This document shows, piece after piece, positions 8,851 to 20,035 of a stretch of 64,000 nt of DNA. The notes under the pieces are model-generated. The model was not told the DNA's origin and made no database searches. It worked only from the letters and a program-made list of their open reading frames with translations. The position numbers were made by a program, and so were the translations under genes. Origin of the DNA: Rhodococcus triatomae. GTDB taxonomy: Bacteria > Actinomycetota > Actinomycetes > Mycobacteriales > Mycobacteriaceae. The stretch spans positions 3,906,001 to 3,970,000 of the forward strand of contig NZ_CP048814.1 of NCBI RefSeq assembly GCF_014217785.1. Direction: 5' to 3'. How positions within the stretch are numbered: position 1 is the first letter of the stretch; the number at the start of each line of letters is the position of its first letter.

Positions 8851-8887
8851 GTTACCCGCGGGTAACTTAACGTGGGGTAATCTAACG
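8851..8887. promoter_or_regulatory. Perfect 16-bp palindrome plus direct repeat between etfB and the MGLP-type unit
   Basis: GTTACCCGCGGGTAAC at 8851-8866 is a perfect palindrome. It is followed by GTAACTTAACG (8862-8872) and GTAATCTAACG (8877-8887), two similar elements 15 bp apart. The site lies 104 bp upstream of the methyltransferase start and 115 bp upstream of etfB, in a divergent intergenic stretch. The symmetry suits a TetR-type dimer. The regulator is not identified here, and which of the two promoters it controls is unknown. Confidence 0.6.
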
Positions 8888-8980
8888 CACAGCCGGTATA
8901 ACGACTGTAAAACGAGAGCTCAGCCGGGTGCCGGGCACTCACGACATCAGGTACACCACACAGGAGGTCGACGTAGACCC

Positions 8981-9781
8981 ATGACGAACATCGTTGTTTT
9001 GATCAAGCAGGTTCCCGACACGTGGTCGGAGCGCAAGCTCACCGACGGTGACTTCACGCTCGACCGCGAAGCGGCCGACGCGGTGCTCGACGAGATCAAC
9101 GAGCGCGCCGTCGAGGAAGCGCTGCTGATCAAGGAAGCGCAGGGCGGCGAGGTCATCGTGCTGTCCGTCGGCCCCGACCGCGCGACCGATGCGATCCGTA
9201 AGGCGCTGTCCATGGGTGCCGACAAGGCCGTCCACGTCAACGACCCGGCCCTGCACGGTTCCGACGGAATCCAGACCGCGTGGACGCTGGCAGCGGCCCT
9301 CGGCCAGATCGAGTTCGACAACGGCGAGGCTGCCGAGTTGGTCATCGCCGGCAACGAGGCCACCGACGGCCGCGTGGGCGCCGTGCCCGCGATCGTCGCC
9401 GAGTACCTGGGCCTGCCGCAGCTCACCCAGCTGCGGAAGCTGACCGTCGCGGACGGTGCGATCACCGGTGAGCGCGAGACCGACGAGGGCGTCTTCGGCC
9501 TCGAGGCCGCACTTCCGGCCATCGTGAGCGTCACCGAGAAGATCAACGAGCCGCGCTTCCCCTCCTTCAAGGGCATCATGGCCGCGAAGAAGAAGGAAGT
9601 GAAGGTTCTCACCCTCGCCGACCTCGGCGTCGATCCGGAGACCGTGGGTGTCGCGAACGCCGCCACCTCCGTGACGGCATCCACGCCCAAGCCTCCCCGC
9701 ACCGCTGGTGAGCGCATCGTCGACGAGGGCGACGGCGGCAACAAGATCGCCGAGTACCTCGTGGGCCAGAAGGTCATCTGA
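8981..9781 (+). CDS. etfB: Electron transfer flavoprotein beta subunit (EtfB/FixA)
   Basis: The 266-residue ETF beta subunit binds AMP and, with EtfA, carries electrons from acyl-CoA dehydrogenases to the respiratory chain. NIVVLIKQVPDTWSERKL is the N-terminal signature; RATDAIRKALSMGADKAVHV and LVIAGNEATDGRVGAVPAIV fit the nucleotide-binding fold, and PRFPSFKGIMAAKKKEVK is the conserved C-terminal recognition region. ATG 8981 has AGGAGG 12 bases upstream (8963-8968). Any earlier in-frame start would lengthen the protein beyond the family. It is followed after 47 bp by etfA. The palindrome at 8851 is a likely operator. Confidence 0.95.
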   Translation: MTNIVVLIKQVPDTWSERKLTDGDFTLDREAADAVLDEINERAVEEALLIKEAQGGEVIVLSVGPDRATDAIRKALSMGADKAVHVNDPALHGSDGIQTAWTLAAALGQIEFDNGEAAELVIAGNEATDGRVGAVPAIVAEYLGLPQLTQLRKLTVADGAITGERETDEGVFGLEAALPAIVSVTEKINEPRFPSFKGIMAAKKKEVKVLTLADLGVDPETVGVANAATSVTASTPKPPRTAGERIVDEGDGGNKIAEYLVGQKVI

Positions 9782-9828
9782 CCGCACCCCGCCACCAATC
9801 AGCAGAGCAGATACAGGGAGAGTTAGAC

Positions 9829-10788
9829 ATGGCAGAAGTACTGGTGCTCGTCGAGCACGCAGAGGGTGCGCTCAAGAAGGTCAGCACCGAACTCCTCACC
9901 GCGGCACGGACTCTCGGTGAGCCGTCCGCAGTGGTCACCGGGCCGGCCGGCACCGCCGACAAGCTCGCCGACGCGCTCGCTGCTGCGGGCGCCGAGAAGA
10001 TCTACGTCGCCGAGGGCGACGAGATCGAGGGCTTCCTCGTGACCCCGAAGGTCGACGTCCTCGCCGGACTCGTCGAGTCGGTGTCCCCGGCCGCCGTCCT
10101 CACCGCCGCGAGCATCGAGGGCAAGGAGGTGTCGGGCCGCCTCGCCGCCCGCATCGGTTCGGGCCTGCTCGTCGACGTCGTCGAGGTCAAGCCGGACGCC
10201 TCCGTCGTCCACTCGATCTTCGGTGGCGCCTACACGGTCGACGCCAAGGCCAACGGCGACGTCCCGGTCATCTCGGTTCGCCCGGGTGCCGTCGAGGCGC
10301 AGCCGCAGGCCGGTGCCGGCGAGAAGGTGACCGTCGAGGTGCCCGCGCAGGAAGACGGCGCCGTCAAGGTCACCTCGCGTGAGCCCATCGTCGGTGGCGA
10401 CCGTCCGGAGCTCACCGAGGCCACCATCGTGGTCTCCGGTGGCCGTGGCGTCGGTTCCGAGGACAAGTTCCACGAGGTCGTCGAGCCGCTCGCCGACTCG
10501 CTCGGTGCCGCCGTCGGTGCGTCCCGCGCCGCCGTCGACTCCGGCTACTACCCGGGCCAGTTCCAGGTCGGGCAGACCGGCAAGACCGTGTCGCCGCAGC
10601 TGTACGTCGCGCTCGGCATCTCCGGTGCCATCCAGCACCGGGCCGGCATGCAGACCTCGAAGACCATCGTCGCCGTGAACAAGGACGAGGAAGCCCCGAT
10701 CTTCGAGATCGCGGACTACGGCATCGTCGGCGACCTGTTCAACGTGGCGCCGCAGCTCACCGAGGCAGTCAAGAAGCACAAGGGCTGA
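9829..10788 (+). CDS. etfA: Electron transfer flavoprotein alpha subunit (EtfA/FixB)
   Basis: The 319-residue FAD-binding ETF subunit. The C-terminal domain carries the FAD motif: [20 protein letters not shown], then [20 protein letters not shown] and [20 protein letters not shown]. The N-terminal half is the alpha/beta domain that contacts EtfB. Start ATG 9829 has AGGGAGAG upstream. The gene closes the two-gene etfBA unit and is followed within 13 bases by a strong hairpin terminator. Counterpart of Rv3028c (318 residues). Confidence 0.95.
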   Translation: MAEVLVLVEHAEGALKKVSTELLTAARTLGEPSAVVTGPAGTADKLADALAAAGAEKIYVAEGDEIEGFLVTPKVDVLAGLVESVSPAAVLTAASIEGKEVSGRLAARIGSGLLVDVVEVKPDASVVHSIFGGAYTVDAKANGDVPVISVRPGAVEAQPQAGAGEKVTVEVPAQEDGAVKVTSREPIVGGDRPELTEATIVVSGGRGVGSEDKFHEVVEPLADSLGAAVGASRAAVDSGYYPGQFQVGQTGKTVSPQLYVALGISGAIQHRAGMQTSKTIVAVNKDEEAPIFEIADYGIVGDLFNVAPQLTEAVKKHKG

Positions 10789-10800
10789 ATCAGCTCCGTC

Positions 10801-10836
10801 GAACGACCCCGCACCCCCGAGGGTGCGGGGTCGTTC
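10801..10836 (+). terminator. Terminator after etfA
   Basis: A perfect inverted repeat with 16-bp arms (10801-10816 and 10821-10836) and a 4-base loop, starting 13 bases after the etfA stop. There is no clear T-run, which is common for actinobacterial terminators. Confidence 0.85.
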
Positions 10837-10904
10837 ACGTTTCCTGCATCGACACGTCACCTCGGGGTTGCCTCACCGCTGCTCTGGGTCGATACACCTG
10901 CCTC

Positions 10905-11729
10905 ATGACAACTCCGTCGGTGCTCGGAGCACCCCGTACGGTCACGTCCGCCCCCACCTACTCCCTCCTCGTCTCCTCCGACCGCGAACATCGGGTCGCC
11001 GCGCAGCGACTCCGCTACCGGGTGTTCGGCGCCGAGCCGGGGTTCCGGATCCCGGCCAGGCCGGACGGCCTCGATGCCGACCGCTTCGACGAGTACTGCG
11101 ACCATCTCCTCGTCCGTCACGACCCGACCGGTGAATTCGTGGGCTGCTACCGGATGCTGCCGCCGGACGGGGCCGTCGCCGCGGGTGGCTACTACACCGC
11201 GAGCGAGTTCGACATCGACGCCCTCGAGCCGTACCGCAACCGGGTGGTCGAGATGGGGCGTGCGTGTGTGGACGCTCCGCACCGCTCCGGATCGGTGCTC
11301 AGCCTGATGTGGGCGGGCATCCTGCACTATCTCGAGCTCACCGGGTTCGAGACGGTCATGGGGTGCGTCTCGGTGCCGATGCAGGCCTCCCCGGAGGAAG
11401 CACCCGGCGTCAACGTCCGCGGGGTGCGTGACCTGCTCCTGGCCCGGTACGCCACCGAGCCGGATCGCCGCGTGCGGCCCCGTCGGCCGGTGAGCGTCGA
11501 CGGACTGGGGCTCGAGGCACTTCCTGCACCGGCCCGGCCCGTCCTGCCGCCGCTGCTGCGTGGGTACCTGCGGCTCGGGGCCCGGATCGCCGGGGAGCCC
11601 GCGCACGATCCGGACTTCGGTGTCGCGGATTTCGTGGCGGTGCAGAGCCTGCGTGACGCGAACCGGCGGTATCTGGAGCGGCTGCGCTCGGCGGCGGCGA
11701 CGCTCGAATCGGAGGGTGTACCGGCGTGA
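10905..11729 (+). CDS. OlsB-like N-acyltransferase (GNAT fold, Rv3027c-like)
   Basis: A 274-residue protein of the Acetyltransf_5/OlsB type. RLRYRVFGAEPGF, HLLVRHDPTGEFVGCYRMLP and RVVEMGRACVDAPHRSG are the motifs shared by ornithine-acyl-ACP N-acyltransferases and autoinducer-synthase-like GNATs. Its stop overlaps the start of a PlsC-type acyltransferase (GTGA), the same partner arrangement as OlsB with OlsA, which make lyso-ornithine lipid and then ornithine lipid. The homology and pairing suggest an acyl-amino-acid lipid; the acceptor cannot be read from the sequence. It is also the first gene of a run that continues through cysteine desulfurase and mnmA. Confidence 0.75.
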   Translation: MTTPSVLGAPRTVTSAPTYSLLVSSDREHRVAAQRLRYRVFGAEPGFRIPARPDGLDADRFDEYCDHLLVRHDPTGEFVGCYRMLPPDGAVAAGGYYTASEFDIDALEPYRNRVVEMGRACVDAPHRSGSVLSLMWAGILHYLELTGFETVMGCVSVPMQASPEEAPGVNVRGVRDLLLARYATEPDRRVRPRRPVSVDGLGLEALPAPARPVLPPLLRGYLRLGARIAGEPAHDPDFGVADFVAVQSLRDANRRYLERLRSAAATLESEGVPA

Positions 11730-12595
11730 GCGCCCACGCGTGGATGCCCGTCAGCCCCTGTGGCGACGGCTGTCTGCCCACGACGCTGCCGAGTGCGTCC
11801 GTGGCGCGCAGGTCGCTGCGATGGGTCGCGGTGCTCGCGGCGGTGCTCGCGTCGCCGGCACTGGTTCTCGTCCGGGTACTTCCCCGACGGCGCAAGGCGG
11901 CGGTGGTTCGGATCGGTGCCCGCACGCTTCTGCGGGCACTCGGTATCCGGCTCGTCTCGACCGGCAGCCCGGACGGACCGGGGGGCCCCGACGAGTCGGG
12001 CGGTGAACTGGTCGTGGCCGGACACGTGTCCTGGGTGGACGTGCTGGTGCTCGCCGCGGTGACACCCGCGGCCTTCGTTGCTCGGGGCGATCTGCTCGAG
12101 TGGCGGCTACTCGGCACGGTGGCACGCAGGATGCGCGTCATCCCACTCGACCGGGAACGACTGCGCGCGCTTCCCGGCGTCGTCGCCGAGGTCACGGAGC
12201 GATTGCGCGACGGGGACCGGATCGTGGTGTTTCCGGAAGGCACCACCTGGTGCGGACGGGCGTACGGGTCGTTCCGTCCGGCCATGTTCCAGGCCGCGAT
12301 CGACGCCGGCCGGCCGGTCCGGCCGATCGGCCTGCGATACGAACTCGGCGACGGGACGCTGACGACGGGGCCCTGCTTCGTCGGCGACGAGACGATCGGG
12401 CAGTCGATCGCCAGGATGGTGCGGCTGCGCGACATTCGCGCCCGCGTCCGTGTCGAGCCGCTCGAACACCCGGGCCTGTGCCGCCGCGAACTGGCCGGGC
12501 GGTGCGCGCAGGCGGTTCGGGGCGGATCGATCGACCTGGCCGCGCACGACATCCTGGATCCGTCGATCGAGGTGGTCGGGGCAGAAGCCGCCTAG
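11726..12595 (+). CDS. PlsC-family 1-acyl-sn-glycerol-3-phosphate acyltransferase (OlsA-like, Rv3026c-like)
   Basis: A 289-residue membrane-associated acyltransferase. A hydrophobic segment lies at about residues 32-50 ([20 protein letters not shown]). The catalytic HX4D motif is [12 protein letters not shown], and FPEGTTWCG is the EGT acceptor motif. [17 protein letters not shown] follows the usual spacing. Start GTG 11726 overlaps the stop of the OlsB-like gene by four bases, so the pair is coupled. It could acylate lysophosphatidate or a lyso-amino-acid lipid; the partner gene favours the latter but does not settle it. Confidence 0.82.
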   Translation: MSAHAWMPVSPCGDGCLPTTLPSASVARRSLRWVAVLAAVLASPALVLVRVLPRRRKAAVVRIGARTLLRALGIRLVSTGSPDGPGGPDESGGELVVAGHVSWVDVLVLAAVTPAAFVARGDLLEWRLLGTVARRMRVIPLDRERLRALPGVVAEVTERLRDGDRIVVFPEGTTWCGRAYGSFRPAMFQAAIDAGRPVRPIGLRYELGDGTLTTGPCFVGDETIGQSIARMVRLRDIRARVRVEPLEHPGLCRRELAGRCAQAVRGGSIDLAAHDILDPSIEVVGAEAA

Positions 12596-12612
12596 GTTAT
12601 CCTGGTCGGGTC

Positions 12613-13833
12613 ATGACCTCTGCCCGGAGCTCCGCTCTTCCCGTCTACCTCGACCACGCCGCCACCACTCCTCTGGTTCCCGCTGCGATCGAGGCGATGA
12701 CCGGGATCTTCGCGACGGTGGGCAATGCGTCGTCGCTGCACGGCTCGGGCCGCGCGGCGCGTCGCCGGGTGGAGGAAGCCCGCGAGTCCATCGCCCGCGA
12801 TCTCGGTGCTCGCCCCTCGGAGGTCGTCTTCACCTCCGGAGGGACGGAGAGCGACAACCTCGCGGTCAAGGGTATCTACTGGGCTCGACGCGACGCCGAC
12901 CCCCGCCGTACCCGGATTCTGGCCAGTGCGGTCGAGCACCATGCCGTGCTCGACGCGGTGGAGTGGCTCGAACGTCACGAGGGTGCGCGGGTGACGTGGC
13001 TTCCCGTCGATCGGGACGGCGTCGTCGACCCGCAGGTGCTGCGGGACGAGCTGACCCGGGTGGGCGACGAGGTGGCCCTGGTCACGATCATGTGGGCCAA
13101 CAACGAGATCGGCACCGTGATGCCCGTCGCCGCACTCGCCGGTGTCGCCGCCGAGTTCGGTGTGCCCATCCACAGCGACGCGGTCCAGGCGGTCGCGCAT
13201 CTCGACGTCGACTTCGCCGCGAGCGGGCTGTCCGCGCTGAGCATCGCCGCACACAAGTTCGGTGGGCCGCAGGGCGTCGGCGCGCTGCTGCTCGGCCGCG
13301 AGGTGTCGTGCGTCCCGCTCGTGCACGGCGGCGGGCACGAACGGGATCTTCGGTCGGGCACACACGACACGGCCGGGGTGGTGGGGATGGCCGCCGCGCT
13401 CGCCGAGGCGACCGCGACTCTGGACGAGCGCTCCGAAGGATTGGCGAAGCTGCGTGATCTCCTGATCCAGGAAGTCGAGCGTCTGGTGCCGGATGCGGTG
13501 CTCAACGGACCGCGTGGACACGGCAGACTCGCGGGCAACGTGCACTTCACCTTCCCCGGATGCGAAGGTGACTCGCTGCTGATGTTGCTGGACGCCGCCG
13601 GAATCGAGTGCTCCACGGGCTCGGCGTGCACGGCCGGTGTGGCGCGCCCCAGCCACGTCCTCGTGGCCACCGGCGCTGATCCGCAGACAGCTCGCGGATC
13701 CCTGAGATTCTCGCTCGGGCACAGCTCGACCGAACAGGATGTGCGGGCACTCATCGAGGCGCTGCCCCAGGTGGTCGAGCGGGCGCGCGCCGCCGGCCTG
13801 GCGAGCGCCGGAACGCGTGGAGGAAGTCACTGA
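12613..13833 (+). CDS. iscS: Cysteine desulfurase (IscS/NifS family)
   Basis: A 406-residue PLP enzyme that takes sulfur from cysteine as a persulfide. [19 protein letters not shown] is the N-terminal signature; [19 protein letters not shown] holds the PLP lysine (near residue 215), and [11 protein letters not shown] holds the persulfide cysteine (near residue 333). ATG 12613 begins 17 bases after the acyltransferase; longer in-frame options would add unrelated sequence. Its TGA shares a base with the mnmA ATG. This coupling fits sulfur delivery to MnmA for tRNA 2-thiolation. Counterpart of Rv3025c. Confidence 0.93.
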   Translation: MTSARSSALPVYLDHAATTPLVPAAIEAMTGIFATVGNASSLHGSGRAARRRVEEARESIARDLGARPSEVVFTSGGTESDNLAVKGIYWARRDADPRRTRILASAVEHHAVLDAVEWLERHEGARVTWLPVDRDGVVDPQVLRDELTRVGDEVALVTIMWANNEIGTVMPVAALAGVAAEFGVPIHSDAVQAVAHLDVDFAASGLSALSIAAHKFGGPQGVGALLLGREVSCVPLVHGGGHERDLRSGTHDTAGVVGMAAALAEATATLDERSEGLAKLRDLLIQEVERLVPDAVLNGPRGHGRLAGNVHFTFPGCEGDSLLMLLDAAGIECSTGSACTAGVARPSHVLVATGADPQTARGSLRFSLGHSSTEQDVRALIEALPQVVERARAAGLASAGTRGGSH

Positions 13834-14924
13834 TGCGAGTACTGGCAGCCATGAGTGGTGGTGTCGATTCTGCGGTCGCCGCGGCCCGCGCCGTCGCCGC
13901 CGGTCACGACGTGGTCGGTGTGCACCTGGCGTTGTCGACCTCGCCGGGGACGTTGCGGACCGGTTCGCGCGGATGCTGTTCACGTGAGGATGCGGACGAC
14001 GCCCGGCGCGCCGCCGACGTGCTCGGAATCCCCTTCTACGTCTGGGATTTCGCGGACCGCTTCAAGGAGGACGTGATCGACGACTTCGTCGCCGCGTACG
14101 CCGCGGGCGAGACGCCGAACCCGTGCCTGCGATGCAACGAGAAGATCAAGTTCTCCGCACTCGCCGATCGTGCGATCGCGCTCGGGTTCGACGCGGTGGC
14201 CACCGGGCACTACGCCCGGCTCGTGGACGGGGTGCTCCGCCGTGCCGTCGACGAGGACAAGGACCAGTCGTACGTGCTCGCGGTACTCACCCGGGAGCAG
14301 TTGTCCCGCGCCATGTTCCCGGTGGGAGACACACCCAAGGACCGGATCCGGGCGGAAGCCGCCGAGCGCGGCCTCGCGGTCGCGGACAAGCCCGACAGTC
14401 ACGACATCTGCTTCATTCCGTCCGGGGACACCCGGGCATTTCTCGGCGCGAAGATCGGGATCCGGCCCGGAGCCGTCGTCGACGCGCGATCCGGTGAGGT
14501 TCTGGCCGAACACGAAGGCGTCCACGGCTTCACGGTGGGGCAGCGCAAGGGTCTCGGCGTGCCGGGACCCGGTCCGGACGGGCAGCCGCGCTACGTCACC
14601 GAGATCGAGCCCGAGTCCGGCACGGTGAAGGTGGGTTCGGCCGCCGACCTCGACGTGTGGTCGATCGAGGCACGGGACGCCGTGTGGACGTCCGGGTCCG
14701 CTCCGGACGGTCCGATCGAGTGCATCGTCCAGGTGCGTGCGCACGGCGGTATCGCCCCCGCTGTCGCGGAGCCGAACGGATCCGGCATCGCGATCACCCT
14801 GCGTGCCCCGCTCACCGGAGTCGCCAAGGGGCAGGCCGCCGTGCTGTTCCGACCGGACGCCGACGGGGACGTGGTCCTGGGCAGCGGCACGATCGCCGGT
14901 ACCTCGTCGCGCGTCGACTCGTGA
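13833..14924 (+). CDS. mnmA: tRNA-specific 2-thiouridylase MnmA
   Basis: A 363-residue enzyme that makes s2U34 in tRNA-Lys, -Glu and -Gln using ATP and persulfide sulfur. The PP-loop is [11 protein letters not shown] at the N-terminus. The two catalytic cysteines are in [12 protein letters not shown] and [33 protein letters not shown] starts the tRNA-binding central domain, and the C-terminal beta barrel follows. It overlaps the desulfurase gene by one base and the next gene by four (GTGA), so the three are translated together. tRNA-Glu and tRNA-Gln, its substrates, are encoded later in this window. Confidence 0.95.
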   Translation: MRVLAAMSGGVDSAVAAARAVAAGHDVVGVHLALSTSPGTLRTGSRGCCSREDADDARRAADVLGIPFYVWDFADRFKEDVIDDFVAAYAAGETPNPCLRCNEKIKFSALADRAIALGFDAVATGHYARLVDGVLRRAVDEDKDQSYVLAVLTREQLSRAMFPVGDTPKDRIRAEAAERGLAVADKPDSHDICFIPSGDTRAFLGAKIGIRPGAVVDARSGEVLAEHEGVHGFTVGQRKGLGVPGPGPDGQPRYVTEIEPESGTVKVGSAADLDVWSIEARDAVWTSGSAPDGPIECIVQVRAHGGIAPAVAEPNGSGIAITLRAPLTGVAKGQAAVLFRPDADGDVVLGSGTIAGTSSRVDS

Positions 14925-15943
14925 CCACCCCGCAGTCGCCCGCGGGCCGGGTGACCGGCATCGGATCCTGGCCGGGGACGGATGCCCGCGAAGCAGCGAA
15001 TGTCGTGACCGGCGAGCTCGATTCGCTACCCCATCTCGTCGAGCTGCCCGCCCGCGGGTTGGGCGCGGACATGATCGGGCGGGCCGCCGCGCTGTTGGTG
15101 GACCTACCGCTGGACGTCTCGACGACGGCGTATCAGGTTGCCTCGCATCGGGGTTCGGTCGCACGACGCGCTTCGGATCTGCTGAACCAGGATCTCGATG
15201 CACTCGAGGAGACGTGGGAATCCGCCGGATTGCGCGGGTCGGGACGTCTGGTCAAGGTCCAGTCCGTCGGTCCGCTGACACTCGCCGCGAACATCGAACT
15301 GTCCACCGGACGCAGGGTGCTCACCGATTCCGGCGCGGTGCGCGATTTCGCGGAGTCGCTCACCGAGGGCGTGTCGCGTCATGCCGCCGAGGTGGCCCGG
15401 CGACTGGGCGCTCCGGTACTCGTGCAGTTCGACGAGCCGTCCCTGCCCGCCGTTCTCGCCGGATCCCTTTCCGGCCGAAGCCGTTTCGAGACGGTTCCGG
15501 CGGTGCCGGAACCGGAGGCGCTGGCCGTGCTCGACGCGGCCATCGCCGGAGCGGGGCCCGACGTCGTGGTCCACTGCTGTGCCGAAAACCTGCCCGCCGA
15601 TCTGCTGCGCCGCAGCGGCGCGCGGGCGGTGTCGTTCGACCTGTCGACCGTGTCCAGCCATGACCTCGACGGGATCGGGGAACTTCTCGACGCGGGCAAG
15701 GATCTGGTCCTCGGCGTGGTGCCGACGTCGGTGCCGGGGACGTCCCCGACCTGGCGTGACTGTGCGGATCCGGTCGTGGCGCTCGTCGACCGGCTCGGCT
15801 TCCCGCGCACCGTGCTGCGTACACAGGTCGGGGTGAGCCCGGCATGCGGGCTGGCGGGCGCGAGTGAGTCGTGGGCGCGCCAGGCGCTGCGCCTGGCCTC
15901 GGACGTCGGCCGTGCGTTCCGCGACGACCCCGAAGCTCTCTGA
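14921..15943 (+). CDS. Short MetE-like protein (cobalamin-independent methionine synthase C-terminal domain)
   Basis: A 340-residue protein that corresponds only to the catalytic C-terminal barrel of MetE (full MetE is about 750 residues). [20 protein letters not shown] opens the barrel. [14 protein letters not shown] and VSPACGLAG hold the His/Cys ligands where MetE binds zinc. The folate-binding N-terminal half is absent, so it resembles core-MetE proteins that use other methyl donors; the actual reaction is unknown. GTG 14921 overlaps the mnmA stop. Counterpart of Rv3015c (about 337 residues). Coupling to sulfur genes hints at a sulfur or thiol role. Confidence 0.75.
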   Translation: MTTPQSPAGRVTGIGSWPGTDAREAANVVTGELDSLPHLVELPARGLGADMIGRAAALLVDLPLDVSTTAYQVASHRGSVARRASDLLNQDLDALEETWESAGLRGSGRLVKVQSVGPLTLAANIELSTGRRVLTDSGAVRDFAESLTEGVSRHAAEVARRLGAPVLVQFDEPSLPAVLAGSLSGRSRFETVPAVPEPEALAVLDAAIAGAGPDVVVHCCAENLPADLLRRSGARAVSFDLSTVSSHDLDGIGELLDAGKDLVLGVVPTSVPGTSPTWRDCADPVVALVDRLGFPRTVLRTQVGVSPACGLAGASESWARQALRLASDVGRAFRDDPEAL

Positions 15944-15990
15944 GTCGCCTCACCTGACCCTCCCGATCACCGTCCCGCGCCCCCACCGTT

Positions 15991-16100
15991 GTGGGTGAAG
16001 GTGGCCTTCGACCGGACAGACCGGTCGAAGGCCACCTTCACCCACGGGGAGGGGAGGGAGGGGAGGAAGGGAGGGGAGGGGAGAGGACGGGGAGCGCGCG
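15991..16100. repeat. Intergenic hairpin-type repeat, copy B, with G-rich tail
   Basis: A perfect inverted repeat with 25-bp arms (15991-16015 and 16021-16045) around a 5-base loop ACAGA. The arms read GTGGGTGAAGGTGGCCTTCG then ACCGG. It aligns gaplessly with 5022-5074. Directly after it, 16046-16100 is a purine tract with many G3-G4 runs, as in copy A. It lies between the MetE-like gene and ligA, so it may end the upstream transcript. It is longer and more symmetrical than the simple terminators in this window. Confidence 0.75.
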
Positions 16101-16158
16101 CGGGAGACCGGCGGGGATGTGGCGGCGGTGGTGTCGGGGCGTCGGTCCGACCCGATAA

Positions 16159-18333
<2,175 letters not shown>

Positions 18334-18407
18334 CCCACGCACCGTGTGACATTCCCCTCACGGCACGATTTTGTCCGTGGTGAACTCGTCCTGTCATCAT
18401 GCACGTC

Positions 18408-18896
18408 ATGATCGATATTCGGGACGCCGTGCCGGAGGACTACGAGACGGTCGCGGACCTGACCGTGATCGCCTACATCGGCGGCGGCTTCGTCGACGCG
18501 CACAGCCCGTACGCGGTGCGACTACGTGACACCGCCTCCCGCGCGGAGAAGGCGCGGGTGCGGGTGGCGGAGATGAACGGCGAGGTCGTCGGGTCGGTGA
18601 CGCTCGCCGAACCCGCCACGCCGTATGCAGACGTGGCGCAGGACGGCGAGCTCGAGTTCCGGATGCTGGCCGTGACCCCGGACGCCCGGGGCTGCGGGGT
18701 CGGTTCGGCGCTGGTGCGCGACGTCCTCGACATCGCGTACGACCAGGGCTGCCGTGCGGTCGTCATGTCCACCCAGGCGGATATGGCCGATGCCCGTCGG
18801 ATCTACGAGCGGAACGGGTTCGTCCCGGCACCGGAACGGAACTGGTCTCCGCCGTCCGGCGAGGAATTGACCGTGCTGGTCCGCGAGATCGTGTGA
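18408..18896 (+). CDS. GNAT family N-acetyltransferase
   Basis: A 162-residue GNAT. MIDIRDAVPEDYETVADLT is the usual N-terminal start; ELEFRMLAVTPDARGCGVGS is strand beta-4 with the acetyl-CoA pyrophosphate motif (RGCGVGSALV), and DARRIYERNGFVPAPERNW is the C-terminal motif B. The acceptor is not predictable. ATG 18399 would add three residues. It stands alone between ligA and the convergent ACT-protein gene, and I do not recall a counterpart at this place in M. tuberculosis. Confidence 0.8.
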   Translation: MIDIRDAVPEDYETVADLTVIAYIGGGFVDAHSPYAVRLRDTASRAEKARVRVAEMNGEVVGSVTLAEPATPYADVAQDGELEFRMLAVTPDARGCGVGSALVRDVLDIAYDQGCRAVVMSTQADMADARRIYERNGFVPAPERNWSPPSGEELTVLVREIV

Positions 18897-18906
18897 GCGG
18901 CCCCGG

Positions 18907-19557
18907 TCACCCCAGGACGGTTCCCACGATCCCGGCCAGATAGCCGAGGCGGGCGATCTCGGACGGCCGGAACTCCGGCCCGCCGGGCCGGCCCAGCATC
19001 AGGACCTGCCCCGAGGAGCCGACGGGAGCGGCCGCGAGCGTGGTGTTCATGTCCTGCCACACCTGCGGAACCCAGTCGGCGTCCCCGTCGAGGGCCGTGG
19101 CCTTCTCGAGCGGCATCCACGGCACGTGCGTGGCGTGGGTCTCCGGGGCGCCGGCACTGCCCACCACGCGGTACGCCCCGCGGCCACCGAGGGCGACGAT
19201 CGTCGACCATCCCACGCGCAGGACACGGGGTGCGCCGTCGACGAGGACCTGCAGACGGTCGTCCGCGGCGGTGGCGACCTGGTCGATGAGTTCGAGTTCG
19301 CGATGGGTGTCGAGGATTCCGGCGTACGGGCGGATCGAATCGACGCGGACGTCCGGGAGATTCTCCGCAGCGGTGATCAACGTGTCCGGAAGCGAACCCG
19401 GTTCGACGTCCACGACCAGGTCGTCGATCGCGAACCCTGCGCCCCGCTCCACGACGTCGAGCGACAGGATGTCCGCACCGACCGATCCGAGCGCCACGGC
19501 GAGAGAGCCGAGACTGCCCGGGCGGTCCGGTAGCTGGACGCGAAGCAGATACGACAC
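18907..19557 (-). CDS. ACT-domain protein (Rv3013-like)
   Basis: A 216-residue protein with an N-terminal ACT domain ([20 protein letters not shown], then [14 protein letters not shown]) of the kind that binds amino acids. The rest (residues 80-216) resembles a GAF-like sensor only loosely: [20 protein letters not shown] and [20 protein letters not shown] are conserved-looking but unassigned. There is no enzymatic motif. A sensor or regulatory role is likely, ligand unknown. Start GTG 19557 is preceded by AAAGGGA. It is divergent from gatC with 178 bp between. Confidence 0.7.
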   Translation of the reverse strand: MSYLLRVQLPDRPGSLGSLAVALGSVGADILSLDVVERGAGFAIDDLVVDVEPGSLPDTLITAAENLPDVRVDSIRPYAGILDTHRELELIDQVATAADDRLQVLVDGAPRVLRVGWSTIVALGGRGAYRVVGSAGAPETHATHVPWMPLEKATALDGDADWVPQVWQDMNTTLAAAPVGSSGQVLMLGRPGGPEFRPSEIARLGYLAGIVGTVLG

Positions 19558-19735
19558 GTCGTCCCTTTCACCAGCACACGGGGAGACCCGACTGTGCCCC
19601 CGTCCTCAGCGACCATACTTACACCCTCGAGACCCGGGCTGCGCGGCGAGCCGGACCGCGACTGCACGGGTGCCGCCGCGACGTTCTAGGCTGGAGCGGA
19701 CGTTTTCCTCCCACCGATGCGAAAGGGGCAGCCCG

Positions 19736-20035
19736 GTGCCTGCCATCTCCCGTGACGAGGTCGCGCACCTCGCGCGGCTGTCTCGCCTGGCGCTGACCGA
19801 TGCCGAGCTCGACGAGTTCGCCGGTCAGCTCGATTCGATCCTGAGCCACGTGAAGGTGGTCACCGAGGTCGCCACCGGCGACGTGACCCCGATGGCGAAC
19901 CCGAACGCCGTCACCAACGTCACGCGTCCGGACGTCGTCGTGCCGGGCCTGACTCCCGAGCAGGCCCTGTCCGGGGCGCCTGCCGTCGAGCAGGACCGGT
20001 TCGCGGTCCCGCAGATCCTGGGAGAGGCCGAATGA
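19736..20035 (+). CDS. gatC: Asp-tRNA(Asn)/Glu-tRNA(Gln) amidotransferase subunit C
   Basis: The 99-residue small subunit that wraps between GatA and GatB and stabilises the complex. [20 protein letters not shown] and [18 protein letters not shown] are the conserved helices; [19 protein letters not shown] is the C-terminal linker. GTG 19736 has GAAAGGGG upstream and gives the normal length. The stop overlaps the gatA ATG by four bases. Confidence 0.95.
   Translation: MPAISRDEVAHLARLSRLALTDAELDEFAGQLDSILSHVKVVTEVATGDVTPMANPNAVTNVTRPDVVVPGLTPEQALSGAPAVEQDRFAVPQILGEAE

Noticed and set aside
12100-12612. An N-terminal extension of the cysteine desulfurase
   Set aside because: The Arg-rich sequence is an out-of-frame reading of the PlsC-type gene; the family start is ATG 12613.
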